Shown here in pieces: positions 30,107 to 37,478 of a stretch of DNA of 64,000 nt. Origin of the DNA: Magnetospirillum gryphiswaldense MSR-1 v2 (GTDB lineage: Bacteria > Pseudomonadota > Alphaproteobacteria > Rhodospirillales > Magnetospirillaceae); the NCBI RefSeq assembly GCF_000513295.1, contig NC_023065.1, forward strand, positions 2,588,501 through 2,652,500, written 5' to 3'. How positions within the stretch are numbered: position 1 is the stretch's first letter; every line of letters starts with the position of its first letter. Made by a program: the position numbers and the translations under genes. Under the pieces are notes generated by a model. That model ran no database searches, had not been told where the DNA came from, and was given only the letters and a program-made list of their open reading frames with translations.

Positions 30107-31279
30107 TTATTGCAGTTTCATACCGGTCTTGAAGAATTGGTCGGCCAGTCGTCCCTGGACGTAACGGATACCCAACCCGCGGGCAAAGGGAAAGGCCTTG
30201 GGATTGTCGCAGCGCGCCAGCACCGCCTGGCCATGACCGTTCAATTCCTTCAGGCCGCCGACCAGGGCTTGCAGCCCCTCCGTCGACGGCGCCAGCATGC
30301 TTTCGTTCCAGCCGATCTTGATGAAATCAGGACGCAGCCGGCCCAGAGACAGCATGTCGAAATCCTGCCATTCCAGGCCATCGATACACAGTTTCAACCC
30401 CATCTTGGCGGTGGATTTGCGCACGTCGCGGTACAGGTCCATGTGCTGAACCACATCGGTCTTGTGTACCTCGACGACGATGCGTCCGGCCAGGCGGCCC
30501 GGCAACGCATTGTTGAACTGCTCGAATTCCTTCGAGCTCGCCGTGGCCAGGGTCAGGTTGACGCTGAACGCCTTGTGCCGGTACTCGGCGATTTCCTTGG
30601 CCATGGTGCGAAGGGTGGCCCGGTCCAGATCCTCCTTCAGCGCGTGGAACAGCCAGGGCGATCCGGTCAGACTGGCCTCGGGCAGGAAGTTTTCCTCGAT
30701 CTGCTTGGTGGAAACGAAGAATTCAAGGAATTCGATGGACGGCACCTGTTCGCCGATGAAATAGACCGGCTGGTTGAAGATGCAGTGCCGCAGGTCGAGA
30801 TTGCGGATTTTCTCCGATAATTGGTGCAGGTTTTCCGCGTTCATGGGCTTTTTCAACGCCCGCGCCGCCTCGGGCTGCACGGCGATGATGCCCTTGAAGG
30901 CCTGGAAGACCACGTCCAGATCCTTGGTCGCATCGGCGATCTTGTAGAACGAATATTCACCGTAAGCATTGCGCCGGCTGAACGGTTCGTCGTCCAGGAA
31001 CAGCTTTTCCACCTTGGCGCACATTCCCAGCACTTCCGATACGGTGACGTGGGAATAGGCGACGAACAAATCGCCGTTATGGGCGCTGAACACCTTGCAA
31101 TAAGGCGAACGGGCAAAGCTTTTGCCGATGAAATGCTTGGCACTTTCAATGCGCCGGGCCTGATCGGTTTGCGCCGGCCCGGCCGAGACACAGAAGTGAA
31201 TCACCCGCTTTCCCAGCGGATCCTTCTTGATGGCATGCAATTCGTGCAGGAAAGCACGTTCCATTTCCGTCACACGCAT
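30107..31279 (-). CDS. degenerate EAL-domain-like protein
   Basis: A 390-aa cytosolic protein. The C-terminal half (about 190-385) has the fold pattern of EAL phosphodiesterases: strands RIVVEVHKTDVV, LKLCIDGLEW, DFIKIGWN and the final GIRYVQGRLADQFF. The signature EAL, the DDFGTG loop and most metal-binding acids are missing, so c-di-GMP hydrolysis is unlikely. It may bind a ligand or a protein partner. The N-terminal half (1-180) has no recognisable domain. Related alphaproteobacterial proteins pair with cytochrome or motility genes, but nothing here proves that. The gene precedes no operon partner; a hemerythrin lies upstream on the same strand. Confidence 0.7.
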   Translation of the reverse strand: MRVTEMERAFLHELHAIKKDPLGKRVIHFCVSAGPAQTDQARRIESAKHFIGKSFARSPYCKVFSAHNGDLFVAYSHVTVSEVLGMCAKVEKLFLDDEPFSRRNAYGEYSFYKIADATKDLDVVFQAFKGIIAVQPEAARALKKPMNAENLHQLSEKIRNLDLRHCIFNQPVYFIGEQVPSIEFLEFFVSTKQIEENFLPEASLTGSPWLFHALKEDLDRATLRTMAKEIAEYRHKAFSVNLTLATASSKEFEQFNNALPGRLAGRIVVEVHKTDVVQHMDLYRDVRKSTAKMGLKLCIDGLEWQDFDMLSLGRLRPDFIKIGWNESMLAPSTEGLQALVGGLKELNGHGQAVLARCDNPKAFPFARGLGIRYVQGRLADQFFKTGMKLQ

Positions 31280-31323
31280 GGCGACAGACCCCTTGGCTGA
31301 TGCTTATGCAAACCCGACCCAGG

Positions 31324-31737
31324 TCAGGCGCTGGACTTCTTCGACTTTTCAGCGATGAAGCGGGCGTACTCGGCGTCGGTTTCCATGATGTGGTTCAGCA
31401 ACCATTCCAGCACGAAACCACGGACCTTCAGCGCCGCCCTGACCGTGTCGCCGGTCTTGACCGCTTCGCGCAGGCGCCCCACCTCGTTCATGAACTGATG
31501 ATGCAAGGCAGAATGCTGGTCCAGGCCGGGATAGCCCCAGGCCTTCATCAGCGCCTCTTCATGGGCGAAGTGATAGTCGATATAGGCGTCGAGCGCCGCC
31601 AACACATCGTGGACGCATTCCTCCGCCAGATCGGCGTTGATGTTGATGTCCAACTGATTGAGCAGCGAAAACAGGATCAGATGCTCGGCATCCATCTCCC
31701 ATTGCCCGATCTTGTAGCCCTGTTCCCAGGCCAGCAT
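31324..31737 (-). CDS. bacteriohemerythrin (copy 3)
   Basis: A 137-aa single-domain hemerythrin. Ligand motifs are WEMDAEHLILFSLLNQL, IDYHFAHEEALM, DQHSALHHQFMNEV and WLLNHIMETDAEYARF. The ATG at 31737 is preferred because the family begins with M-L-A-W-E-Q-G-Y; 22 further codons upstream are basic and unlike the family. It is 44 bp upstream of the EAL-like gene on the same strand, suggesting co-transcription. Its upstream region contains an A9 run and, further off, a compound palindrome. Confidence 0.92.
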   Translation of the reverse strand: MLAWEQGYKIGQWEMDAEHLILFSLLNQLDININADLAEECVHDVLAALDAYIDYHFAHEEALMKAWGYPGLDQHSALHHQFMNEVGRLREAVKTGDTVRAALKVRGFVLEWLLNHIMETDAEYARFIAEKSKKSSA

Positions 31738-31886
31738 GTCCCTGTTCCCCCGTTGCCACGGTCGTTTCCGCCGGACGTAGCCGGCCAAAAAAAAAGCCGC
31801 CACACCCCAAAGCGGTGGACGGTCTTGATGGAGAAAACCCTAGACCGAGAGCTGGACTGGAATCAAGTCAATACGCACATATCTTA

Positions 31887-31914
31887 CACTAATGTTTTAG
31901 TGACGATCGTCACT
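31887..31914. promoter_or_regulatory. compound inverted repeat in a divergent intergenic region
   Basis: CACTAA-TGTT-TTAGTG (31887-31902) overlaps the perfect 16-bp palindrome AGTGACGATCGTCACT (31899-31914). CACT/AGTG therefore occurs three times at an exact 12-bp step. It lies between the hemerythrin (minus) and the HupD-like gene (plus), 25 bp upstream of a TTGACA element. It looks like an operator for a dimeric regulator. Confidence 0.6.
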
Positions 31915-31938
31915 TTGCCCAAAAATATATCCTTAGTA

Positions 31939-31967
31939 TTGACACTCGCCAGCAGCATCATTAATGC
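31939..31967 (+). promoter_or_regulatory. candidate promoter for the HupD-like gene
   Basis: A perfect TTGACA (31939-31944) is followed after 17 bp by TAATGC, a weak -10. The start codon is 32 bp further on. Confidence 0.4.
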
Positions 31968-31998
31968 CTAAACTGGCGCAAACACCGATGGAGCCGCC

Positions 31999-32454
31999 GT
32001 GATCGGTCTGATCTGCCTTGGCAATTCCCTGCATGCCGACGATGGCTTCGGCACCGCCGTCCACCGGCGCTTGGCCACCCGCCCGTGGCCCCGTCACGTG
32101 TGCCTGCATGACGGCAGTGAAGGCGGAGTGTTGGACATCTTGCACCAGTGCCGCCAAGCGGTGCTGATCACGGCCCTCTCCAGCCGATTGGGGGCGCCGG
32201 GGCAGGTGTTGTTGCTGACCGAGGCAGAGATTCCCGCCGATCCGCAAGGGCCGCTGGGGGCTGGTCCGGCCAGCATCGTCGCCGCCATGCGCCGGCTGAT
32301 GCAAAAACCGCCGAAAACCGAAATCCTGGGGGCGGTGGCGGCGTTGCAGGTGCCATTTTCCGCCGGGCTGACGCCTCTGGTGGCGGCGGCGGTGGAAACC
32401 GCCAGCGCCATGCTGTGGCGTCAATGGGGGATGAGTCAGGCTCCCGCCGTCTGA
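31999..32454 (+). CDS. HupD/HyaD-like hydrogenase maturation protease homologue, degenerate
   Basis: A 151-aa protein whose N-terminus, MIGLICLGNSLHADDGFG, is the signature of the M52 hydrogenase maturation protease family, which trims the C-terminus of the Ni-Fe hydrogenase large subunit. Two of the three nickel-sensing residues of the family are not visible: the VDA segment reads ITALSS and no equivalent of the HxxxL His is found. No hydrogenase gene is nearby. It may have lost protease function or act on another target. The GTG start has GGAG five bases before it. The 3-prime end overlaps convergent ruvX by 19 bp. Confidence 0.68.
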   Translation: MIGLICLGNSLHADDGFGTAVHRRLATRPWPRHVCLHDGSEGGVLDILHQCRQAVLITALSSRLGAPGQVLLLTEAEIPADPQGPLGAGPASIVAAMRRLMQKPPKTEILGAVAALQVPFSAGLTPLVAAAVETASAMLWRQWGMSQAPAV

Positions 32455-32927
32455 CCGGCCAGGAAGTCCCCGCCCAGAAAATCCAGGGCACCTTGCAGGA
32501 TATAGGCGGCCGCCATCTTATCGACCACTTCCGCCCGCCGGGCCCGGCTGGAATCCGCCTCCAGCAGGGTGCGAGTGACCGCCGCCGTCGACAGCCGCTC
32601 GTCCCAGAAGACGATAGGCAGGTCGCGCAGGCCCAGCAGATTGCGGGCGAAGGCGCGGGTGGATTGGCAACGCGCCCCTTCGGTGCCGTCCATTTCCACC
32701 GGCAGGCCCAAGACGATGCCGGCGGCTTCGTGCTTGTCGAGGGCGGCGAACAGGGCTTCGGCGTCCTTGGTGAACTTGGTGCGACGGATGGTGTCGAAGG
32801 GACTGGCGATGGACAAGCGCACGTCCGACAAGGCCAGACCGATAGTCTTGGTCCCCAGATCCAGGCCCATCAGCCGCGCATGGCGCGGCAGGGCGGTTTT
32901 CAGTTCAGCGATGGGCAATATGGGCAT
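32436..32927 (-). CDS. ruvX: putative pre-16S rRNA nuclease RuvX (YqgF)
   Basis: A 163-aa RNase H-fold protein. Motifs: MGLDLGTKTIGLALSD (first acidic residue), VLGLPVEMDGTEG, VFWDERLST (second acid) and VDKMAAAYILQGALDFL (third). YqgF/RuvX is implicated in 5-prime processing of 16S rRNA. About 19 residues precede the usual start at RLMGLDLG; an internal start there is possible. In many alphaproteobacteria ruvX lies close to gatC; here about 4.5 kb of CO- and peroxide-related genes sit between the two. Confidence 0.88.
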   Translation of the reverse strand: MPILPIAELKTALPRHARLMGLDLGTKTIGLALSDVRLSIASPFDTIRRTKFTKDAEALFAALDKHEAAGIVLGLPVEMDGTEGARCQSTRAFARNLLGLRDLPIVFWDERLSTAAVTRTLLEADSSRARRAEVVDKMAAAYILQGALDFLGGDFLAGQTAGA

Positions 32928-33059
32928 GCCCTCAGTCCACCACGCCCGGCGCCGTCGCGCAACAAACGCGACACCGCCATGACAAAAAACCTGTGCATAC
33001 TCCGGCTCTGCGGGCGCATCCTGTGCACAATAGAAAATCCCAAAGGTGTGGGGAGACAC

Positions 33060-34043
33060 ATGGGATATCGACAAAATCGGAGATCGCACCGCCTGGGAAA
33101 CATGGGGGCTGTCGTCGCCGTGGTCCTGATGGCGACGGTGATTCCGGCCCAGGCGCAACAAGAACCGATCCGCCCGCTGGCGGCGGTAGCGCGTCTCGAC
33201 CCTGCCGAGATCATGCTGGGCCGCGCCTTGTTCCACGACGCCTTGCTGTCGCGCGACGGATCGTTGTCGTGCGCCTCTTGCCATCCGCTGGACCGGGGCG
33301 GCAGCGACAACATGGTGGTGTCCGTCGGGATCGGCGGGGCCAAGGGCAGCGTCAACGCCCCCACCGTCTTCAACGCCGCCCACAACATCGCCCAATTCTG
33401 GGACGGTCGCACCGTCACGCTGGAACAGCAGGTGGACGGCCCCTTGCAAAACCCGGTGGAAATGGGCTCCGACTGGCCCGAGACCATCGCCCGCTTGCGC
33501 CGCAGCGACTATGCCCCGCGCTTTCGCGCCCTCTACGGCGCCGACCCCAGCCCCGAACTGGTACGCCGCGCCCTGGCCGGTTTCGAGCGTTCTTTGGTGG
33601 CCACCGGATCGCGTTTCGACCGCTGGCTGGGGGGCGAGGCAACGGCACTGGGGGCCGACGAGAAGAAAGGCTATGCCCTGTTCAAGTCCTATGGCTGCGC
33701 CTCGTGCCACCAGGGCGCCAATGTGGGCGGCAACCTGTTCCAGAAGCTGGGTTTTTTCGGCAACTGGTTCAAGGATCGCGGCGGCCCGGTGACCGCTGCC
33801 GACCTGGGTCGCTTCAACGTCACCGGTCGCGACTCGGACCGCCATGTGTTCAAGGTTCCCAGTCTGCGCCTGGCCGTGCTGACACCGCCTTATTTCCATG
33901 ACGGTTCGGTGGCCAGCCTGGACGAAGCCATCCGCATCATGGGCCGTTACCAATTGGGGCGCGACATCCCCGATGCCGACATCGCCCTGATCGTCAAGTT
34001 CCTGGGCACCTTGCCGCCCGATACGCTGCCGGGTGGATCATGA
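33060..34043 (+). CDS. di-heme cytochrome c peroxidase (CcpA/MauG family)
   Basis: A 327-aa periplasmic protein. A signal peptide (about 1-32, ending AQA) precedes two c-type heme sites, C71-A-S-C-H75 and C213-A-S-C-H217. KVPSLRLAVLTPPYFHDGSVASL near 265-287 is the conserved C-terminal block. Family members reduce H2O2 with electrons from cytochrome c, or act as MauG-like oxidases. A Tyr that would mark a MauG protein cannot be assigned. It overlaps the following sensor kinase by ATGA, so the two are co-translated. Confidence 0.9.
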   Translation: MGYRQNRRSHRLGNMGAVVAVVLMATVIPAQAQQEPIRPLAAVARLDPAEIMLGRALFHDALLSRDGSLSCASCHPLDRGGSDNMVVSVGIGGAKGSVNAPTVFNAAHNIAQFWDGRTVTLEQQVDGPLQNPVEMGSDWPETIARLRRSDYAPRFRALYGADPSPELVRRALAGFERSLVATGSRFDRWLGGEATALGADEKKGYALFKSYGCASCHQGANVGGNLFQKLGFFGNWFKDRGGPVTAADLGRFNVTGRDSDRHVFKVPSLRLAVLTPPYFHDGSVASLDEAIRIMGRYQLGRDIPDADIALIVKFLGTLPPDTLPGGS

Positions 34044-36250
34044 GAACGTTGCTGCGCCCGGCGGTGCTGGCCTTTGCCGCCGCCGCCGCCATGGCCGGGG
34101 TGATGATCGTCTTCGCCGCCCGCAACACCGTCGACAGCGAGCGTCATGCCCAGGTGGTCACCAGCTTCGATACCCAATCCCGGATCGAGGCCAATTTCGA
34201 CCGCGATCTGTTGCGGGTGGTGGCCGGCTTGCTGCCCCATTACGACACCATGTTGGCCTACGAGCGCCAATTGCGCGACGGCCTCGACGCGTTGGAAGTG
34301 GGCAACCCGCATGGTGACATCCCTACCGGCCAACTGGCGCTCTATCGCCAGCATGTGACCGACAAGATGCAGGCGGCCGAGCAGATCAAGGCGGTGAGCG
34401 CCTTCGTCCGGCGCGAGATCAGCTACCTGCCCTTCGCCGTCACCGGCTTCGCCGCCCACGCCGCCCCCGACACCGCGCGGCGCGTGCAGGCGGCGCTGAT
34501 CGCCCTTGACACCGAAAGCCGTGGCGACACCAGCCAATCCGCCGGCCTGACGATCGAGATCGAACGCTTTGCCGCCAGTCCCGACGAAGAATTGCGCTCC
34601 ATCGCCTTGCACATGCGCACCTTGTCGGAACAGCAGGACGTGCTGCGCCAAGCCATCGACACCTATTTCGCCATCCCCAGCCAAGCGACCATGGAAGCGG
34701 CGCGCCACGATTACATGGCCGCCTTCGCCATCCGCCAGGATCGCACCGCGACCCTGAGCCGCCTGCTGCAAATCTCCACCGTGCTGCTGTTCGTGGCGCT
34801 CGGCTGGGCCATCCACCGCCAGGCCAAGGCCCACGACGCCACCCTTGTCGCCCGCGCCCAGTTGATCGACGCGGTAACCTCGCTGTCCGAGGCCTTCGCC
34901 CTGTTCGACAACAAGCGCCATCTGGTGCTGTCCAACCACGGCTACGATCATCTGCTCGACACCCCGGCCCCCATCGGCACGTTCGACCAATTGATGCGGA
35001 CCATGGGAACACGGCTGGAGGCGGTCAACCGCCCGGTCATCCCCACCGACACCGATCATGCCCAGGAATTGCTGTTGCGCGACCGCCAGACCGGGCGCTG
35101 GTATCTGTTTCGTAGCCGCCAAACCTCTGCCGGCGGGCTGGTCTGCCTGTTCACCGACCTGACCGACGACAAGCGCAACGAGATCGAATTGCGCAAGCTG
35201 ACGGCGGCGGTCGAGCAAAGCCCGGTGGCGGTGGTCATCACCGATGCCGACGCCGCCATCGAATACGTCAACCCGGCCTTCCTGGCGCTCACCGGCTATA
35301 CTCTGGCCGACGTGATCGGCAAAAACCCGCGCCTGCTGAAATCGGGCGAGGTCGATATCGCCACCTATCGCGAGATGTGGAAGACCCTGTCCTCGGGGCT
35401 GACCTGGCGCGGCGATCTGGTCAACCGCAAGAAGAACGGCGAATTGTTCTGGGAAAGCACGGTGATTTCCCCGGTCCGCGACCATGCCGGGCGCATCACC
35501 CATTACATCGCCTTGAAGGAAGACATCACCCAGCAAAAGCGCAACGCCGACCTGCTGCTCGACGCCAATGCCGATATCGAGCGCATGCTGTTCGCCACCT
35601 CGCACGATCTGCAAGAGCCGGTGCGCTCGATTCAGATCTATTGCCAGAAACTGGAACGGGAAATCCCGGCGGAACTGGGGGCGGCGGCCCGCGACAGCAT
35701 GCGCACCATTGCCGATGGGGCGCGCCAGATCAGCTTGCTGGTGTCGGGATTGTCCGCCTACAGCCGATCCGGTCGGCCCATGGCCGCCTTCGTCCCGGTG
35801 GATTGCGCCAAAGCCGCCGAGGCGGCATGGAGCGAATGCAAGAACACCCTGGGCGCCCCCCCTATCCTGGGGGTGCACTGGACCACCCTGCCGGTGATCA
35901 GCGGCGACCCGGTCCTGCTGGTCATGCTGTTCCACAACCTGTTCGCCAACGCCATCAAGTTCGCCCGCCCCGCCGTACCGGCGAAAATCACGGTCAGCGC
36001 CGAACGCGACGGCAGCGGCTGGCGCATCGATGTGACCGATAACGGCATCGGCATCGAGGCCGCCTATTTGGACAAGGTGACCAAACCGTTCGCCCGCCTG
36101 CATCCGCGCGCCCAGTATCCCGGTGCCGGCATGGGGCTGGCATCATGCGACAAGATCGCCAAGGCTCATGGCGGTCGGTTGTGGCTGGACTCGATCCCGG
36201 GGCAAGGCACCACCGTGCATGTTTGGCTGCCGGCGGCGGAGAACGCCTAG
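34040..36250 (+). CDS. membrane sensor histidine kinase with helical periplasmic domain and PAS domains
   Basis: A 736-aa kinase. TM1 (about 8-27) and TM2 (about 242-258) enclose an all-helical periplasmic domain resembling the DAHL type of ligand-binding domain. A PAS-like segment (about 275-375) and a clear PAS/PAC pair (about 385-500) follow. The H-box FATSHDLQEPVRSI places the phosphoacceptor at His522; the N-box is LFHNLFANAIKFA; DVTDNGIGIE and GAGMGLASCDKIAKAHGG complete the ATPase. No receiver domain or response regulator is adjacent. Coupling to the peroxidase suggests redox or peroxide sensing; that is inference. Confidence 0.85.
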   Translation: MRTLLRPAVLAFAAAAAMAGVMIVFAARNTVDSERHAQVVTSFDTQSRIEANFDRDLLRVVAGLLPHYDTMLAYERQLRDGLDALEVGNPHGDIPTGQLALYRQHVTDKMQAAEQIKAVSAFVRREISYLPFAVTGFAAHAAPDTARRVQAALIALDTESRGDTSQSAGLTIEIERFAASPDEELRSIALHMRTLSEQQDVLRQAIDTYFAIPSQATMEAARHDYMAAFAIRQDRTATLSRLLQISTVLLFVALGWAIHRQAKAHDATLVARAQLIDAVTSLSEAFALFDNKRHLVLSNHGYDHLLDTPAPIGTFDQLMRTMGTRLEAVNRPVIPTDTDHAQELLLRDRQTGRWYLFRSRQTSAGGLVCLFTDLTDDKRNEIELRKLTAAVEQSPVAVVITDADAAIEYVNPAFLALTGYTLADVIGKNPRLLKSGEVDIATYREMWKTLSSGLTWRGDLVNRKKNGELFWESTVISPVRDHAGRITHYIALKEDITQQKRNADLLLDANADIERMLFATSHDLQEPVRSIQIYCQKLEREIPAELGAAARDSMRTIADGARQISLLVSGLSAYSRSGRPMAAFVPVDCAKAAEAAWSECKNTLGAPPILGVHWTTLPVISGDPVLLVMLFHNLFANAIKFARPAVPAKITVSAERDGSGWRIDVTDNGIGIEAAYLDKVTKPFARLHPRAQYPGAGMGLASCDKIAKAHGGRLWLDSIPGQGTTVHVWLPAAENA

Positions 36251-36543
36251 CAGCACTCGTCTTCCAGCATGCGCAAAGCGTTCAGGCCGATCTCGTCGCC
36301 GTGTTCCTCGAACAATTCCTCGATGTAATAGGTATGACTGCACGCCAGACACAGTTCGTCGGCCTTGCGGAAACCGACCTTGCCGGCCTCGGCCAGACGG
36401 ACGACGAAACGGTCCCAAAGCGCGTTGGACTTGGCCGGATCGGCGATGATGGCCAAGACGTGCTCGATCACCGTCTTGGCGTGGCCTTCGCAGTCGATGC
36501 CGCCAAAGCTGACATAGCGGTCGGGCGGAGTGATGCTGGTCAT
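36247..36543 (-). CDS. cowN: N2-fixation sustaining protein CowN
   Basis: A 98-aa cytosolic protein. DRYVSFGGIDCEGHAKTVIEHV near the N-terminus and the ending EDECC match the CowN family, which lets nitrogenase work in the presence of carbon monoxide. The conserved LFEEHGDEIGLNALRMLE helix is also present. The ATG at 36543 is chosen from the family start; 23 upstream codons are rejected. In Rhodospirillum rubrum cowN is under CO-sensor control (CooA and/or RcoM); here an RcoM-like gene lies directly upstream on the same strand. The 3-prime end overlaps the convergent kinase by four bases. Confidence 0.88.
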   Translation of the reverse strand: MTSITPPDRYVSFGGIDCEGHAKTVIEHVLAIIADPAKSNALWDRFVVRLAEAGKVGFRKADELCLACSHTYYIEELFEEHGDEIGLNALRMLEDECC

Positions 36544-36617
36544 GACGTTCAACCTTGGCTGTGGGGCGGCAGCACCGCCACCATGACCATGCCCGGTCCT
36601 CGGCTCAACCACGGCCC

Positions 36618-36668
36618 CGCCAACGGCACTGGGGCTTTCCCCAAATGCATCGGGAGCACCCCAAATGC
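36618..36668 (-). promoter_or_regulatory. tandem direct repeats between rcoM and cowN (candidate RcoM operator)
   Basis: On the minus strand GCATTTGGGG occurs exactly at 36668-36659 and 36648-36639, 20 bp apart, and a third copy, GCCGTTGGCG (7 of 10), at 36627-36618, 21 bp on. LytTR proteins bind direct repeats on one face of the helix, so the spacing fits. The array ends 75 bp before the cowN start and begins right at the rcoM stop codon. Confidence 0.6.
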
Positions 36669-36669
36669 G

Positions 36670-37365
36670 TCACACCGCCAGACGCTGCCGCAGCACCTCG
36701 ACCTTGCCGCGGCTGACCGGCACCGGCTCGGCCCCCGGCACATCCAGGACGATGCGCCACTGGCCGTCGGCCCGCTCCACCGCCTTGGCCCGGCGCAGAT
36801 TGACGATCCACGACCGATGCACCTGCAGGAAGGTGACCGGGTCCAGCCGCCCGCTCAACTCGGCGAAACCCATGGTGCAGGGGTGCTGGCTGCCGTCGGT
36901 GGCGATGATACGGGAATAATGCCGCTCGGCCCGCAAGGCCGCCGCCAGGGCCACATCCAGCAGACGGACGCCGTGACGGGCATCGAGCGGCAGCTTCAGC
37001 AGCGGTTCGACCGGGGCCTGGGGCAAGGCCTCGACCAGATGGAACACCAGGCAATAGCCGGGACCATCGGCCCCTTCCACCAGCGACACCCGGGCGACCA
37101 GGGTGCCCAGGGGCAGGGTCATGGCCATGGAAGCCGGCTCGTCCGGCTGGGCCAGGGCCAGATCGAGCAGCCATTGCACCTTGGGCCGGACCATGGGCGG
37201 GTGCAAATCCAGAATGGGGGTGCCGATCACCGCCACGCCGTGGGTGCCGCCCTGGGTTTCCAGCATGCGCCGGGCCAGCCGGTTGGCCGACACCACACGG
37301 CGGTCCCGATCCAGGATGACCACGCCTTGCGGGACGCGCTGCAAACGGTATTCGAAGCTGCTCAT
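36670..37365 (-). CDS. rcoM: RcoM-like PAS-LytTR transcriptional regulator (CO sensor)
   Basis: A 231-aa one-component regulator. The PAS domain fills about 1-115 and a LytTR DNA-binding domain about 130-231, with the hallmark FLQVHRSWIVNLRRAKAV. RcoM proteins bind heme through a PAS His and switch ligand on CO binding; here LDLHPPMVRPKV gives His55 as the likely proximal ligand, and MAMTLP (Met80/Met82) is placed like the ferrous Met ligand. The oxidised-state Cys ligand is not obvious. The ATG at 37365 begins the PAS domain. Position directly upstream of cowN supports the assignment. A LytTR regulator of another signal remains possible. Confidence 0.78.
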   Translation of the reverse strand: MSSFEYRLQRVPQGVVILDRDRRVVSANRLARRMLETQGGTHGVAVIGTPILDLHPPMVRPKVQWLLDLALAQPDEPASMAMTLPLGTLVARVSLVEGADGPGYCLVFHLVEALPQAPVEPLLKLPLDARHGVRLLDVALAAALRAERHYSRIIATDGSQHPCTMGFAELSGRLDPVTFLQVHRSWIVNLRRAKAVERADGQWRIVLDVPGAEPVPVSRGKVEVLRQRLAV

Positions 37366-37433
37366 GACGGAGGCCTTGGCCTTGGCGGGGTTGCGATTGG
37401 CGGGTGCGAATGCTAACGTCCGGCCAACTTCAT

Positions 37434-37441
37434 CCAAATGC
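37434..37441. promoter_or_regulatory. isolated CCAAATGC motif between rcoM and gatC
   Basis: The 8-mer CCAAATGC, core of the repeat array upstream of cowN, recurs here 69 bp before the rcoM start on the opposite side. It could allow autoregulation, but the same 8-mer also occurs near leuA at 45147. Confidence 0.25.
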
Positions 37442-37478
37442 AAGATATCTTGCTCTGGCTTACGGAGAACATCACCGC

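Noticed and set aside
33947-36103. A 718-codon minus-strand frame opposite the sensor kinase.
   Set aside because: Composition is His/Gln/Gly-rich without any domain, while the plus strand encodes a complete kinase with PAS, H-box and ATPase motifs.
36670-37365. Calling the CO sensor CooA.
   Set aside because: CooA is a CRP-family protein; this one has PAS and LytTR domains, as in RcoM.
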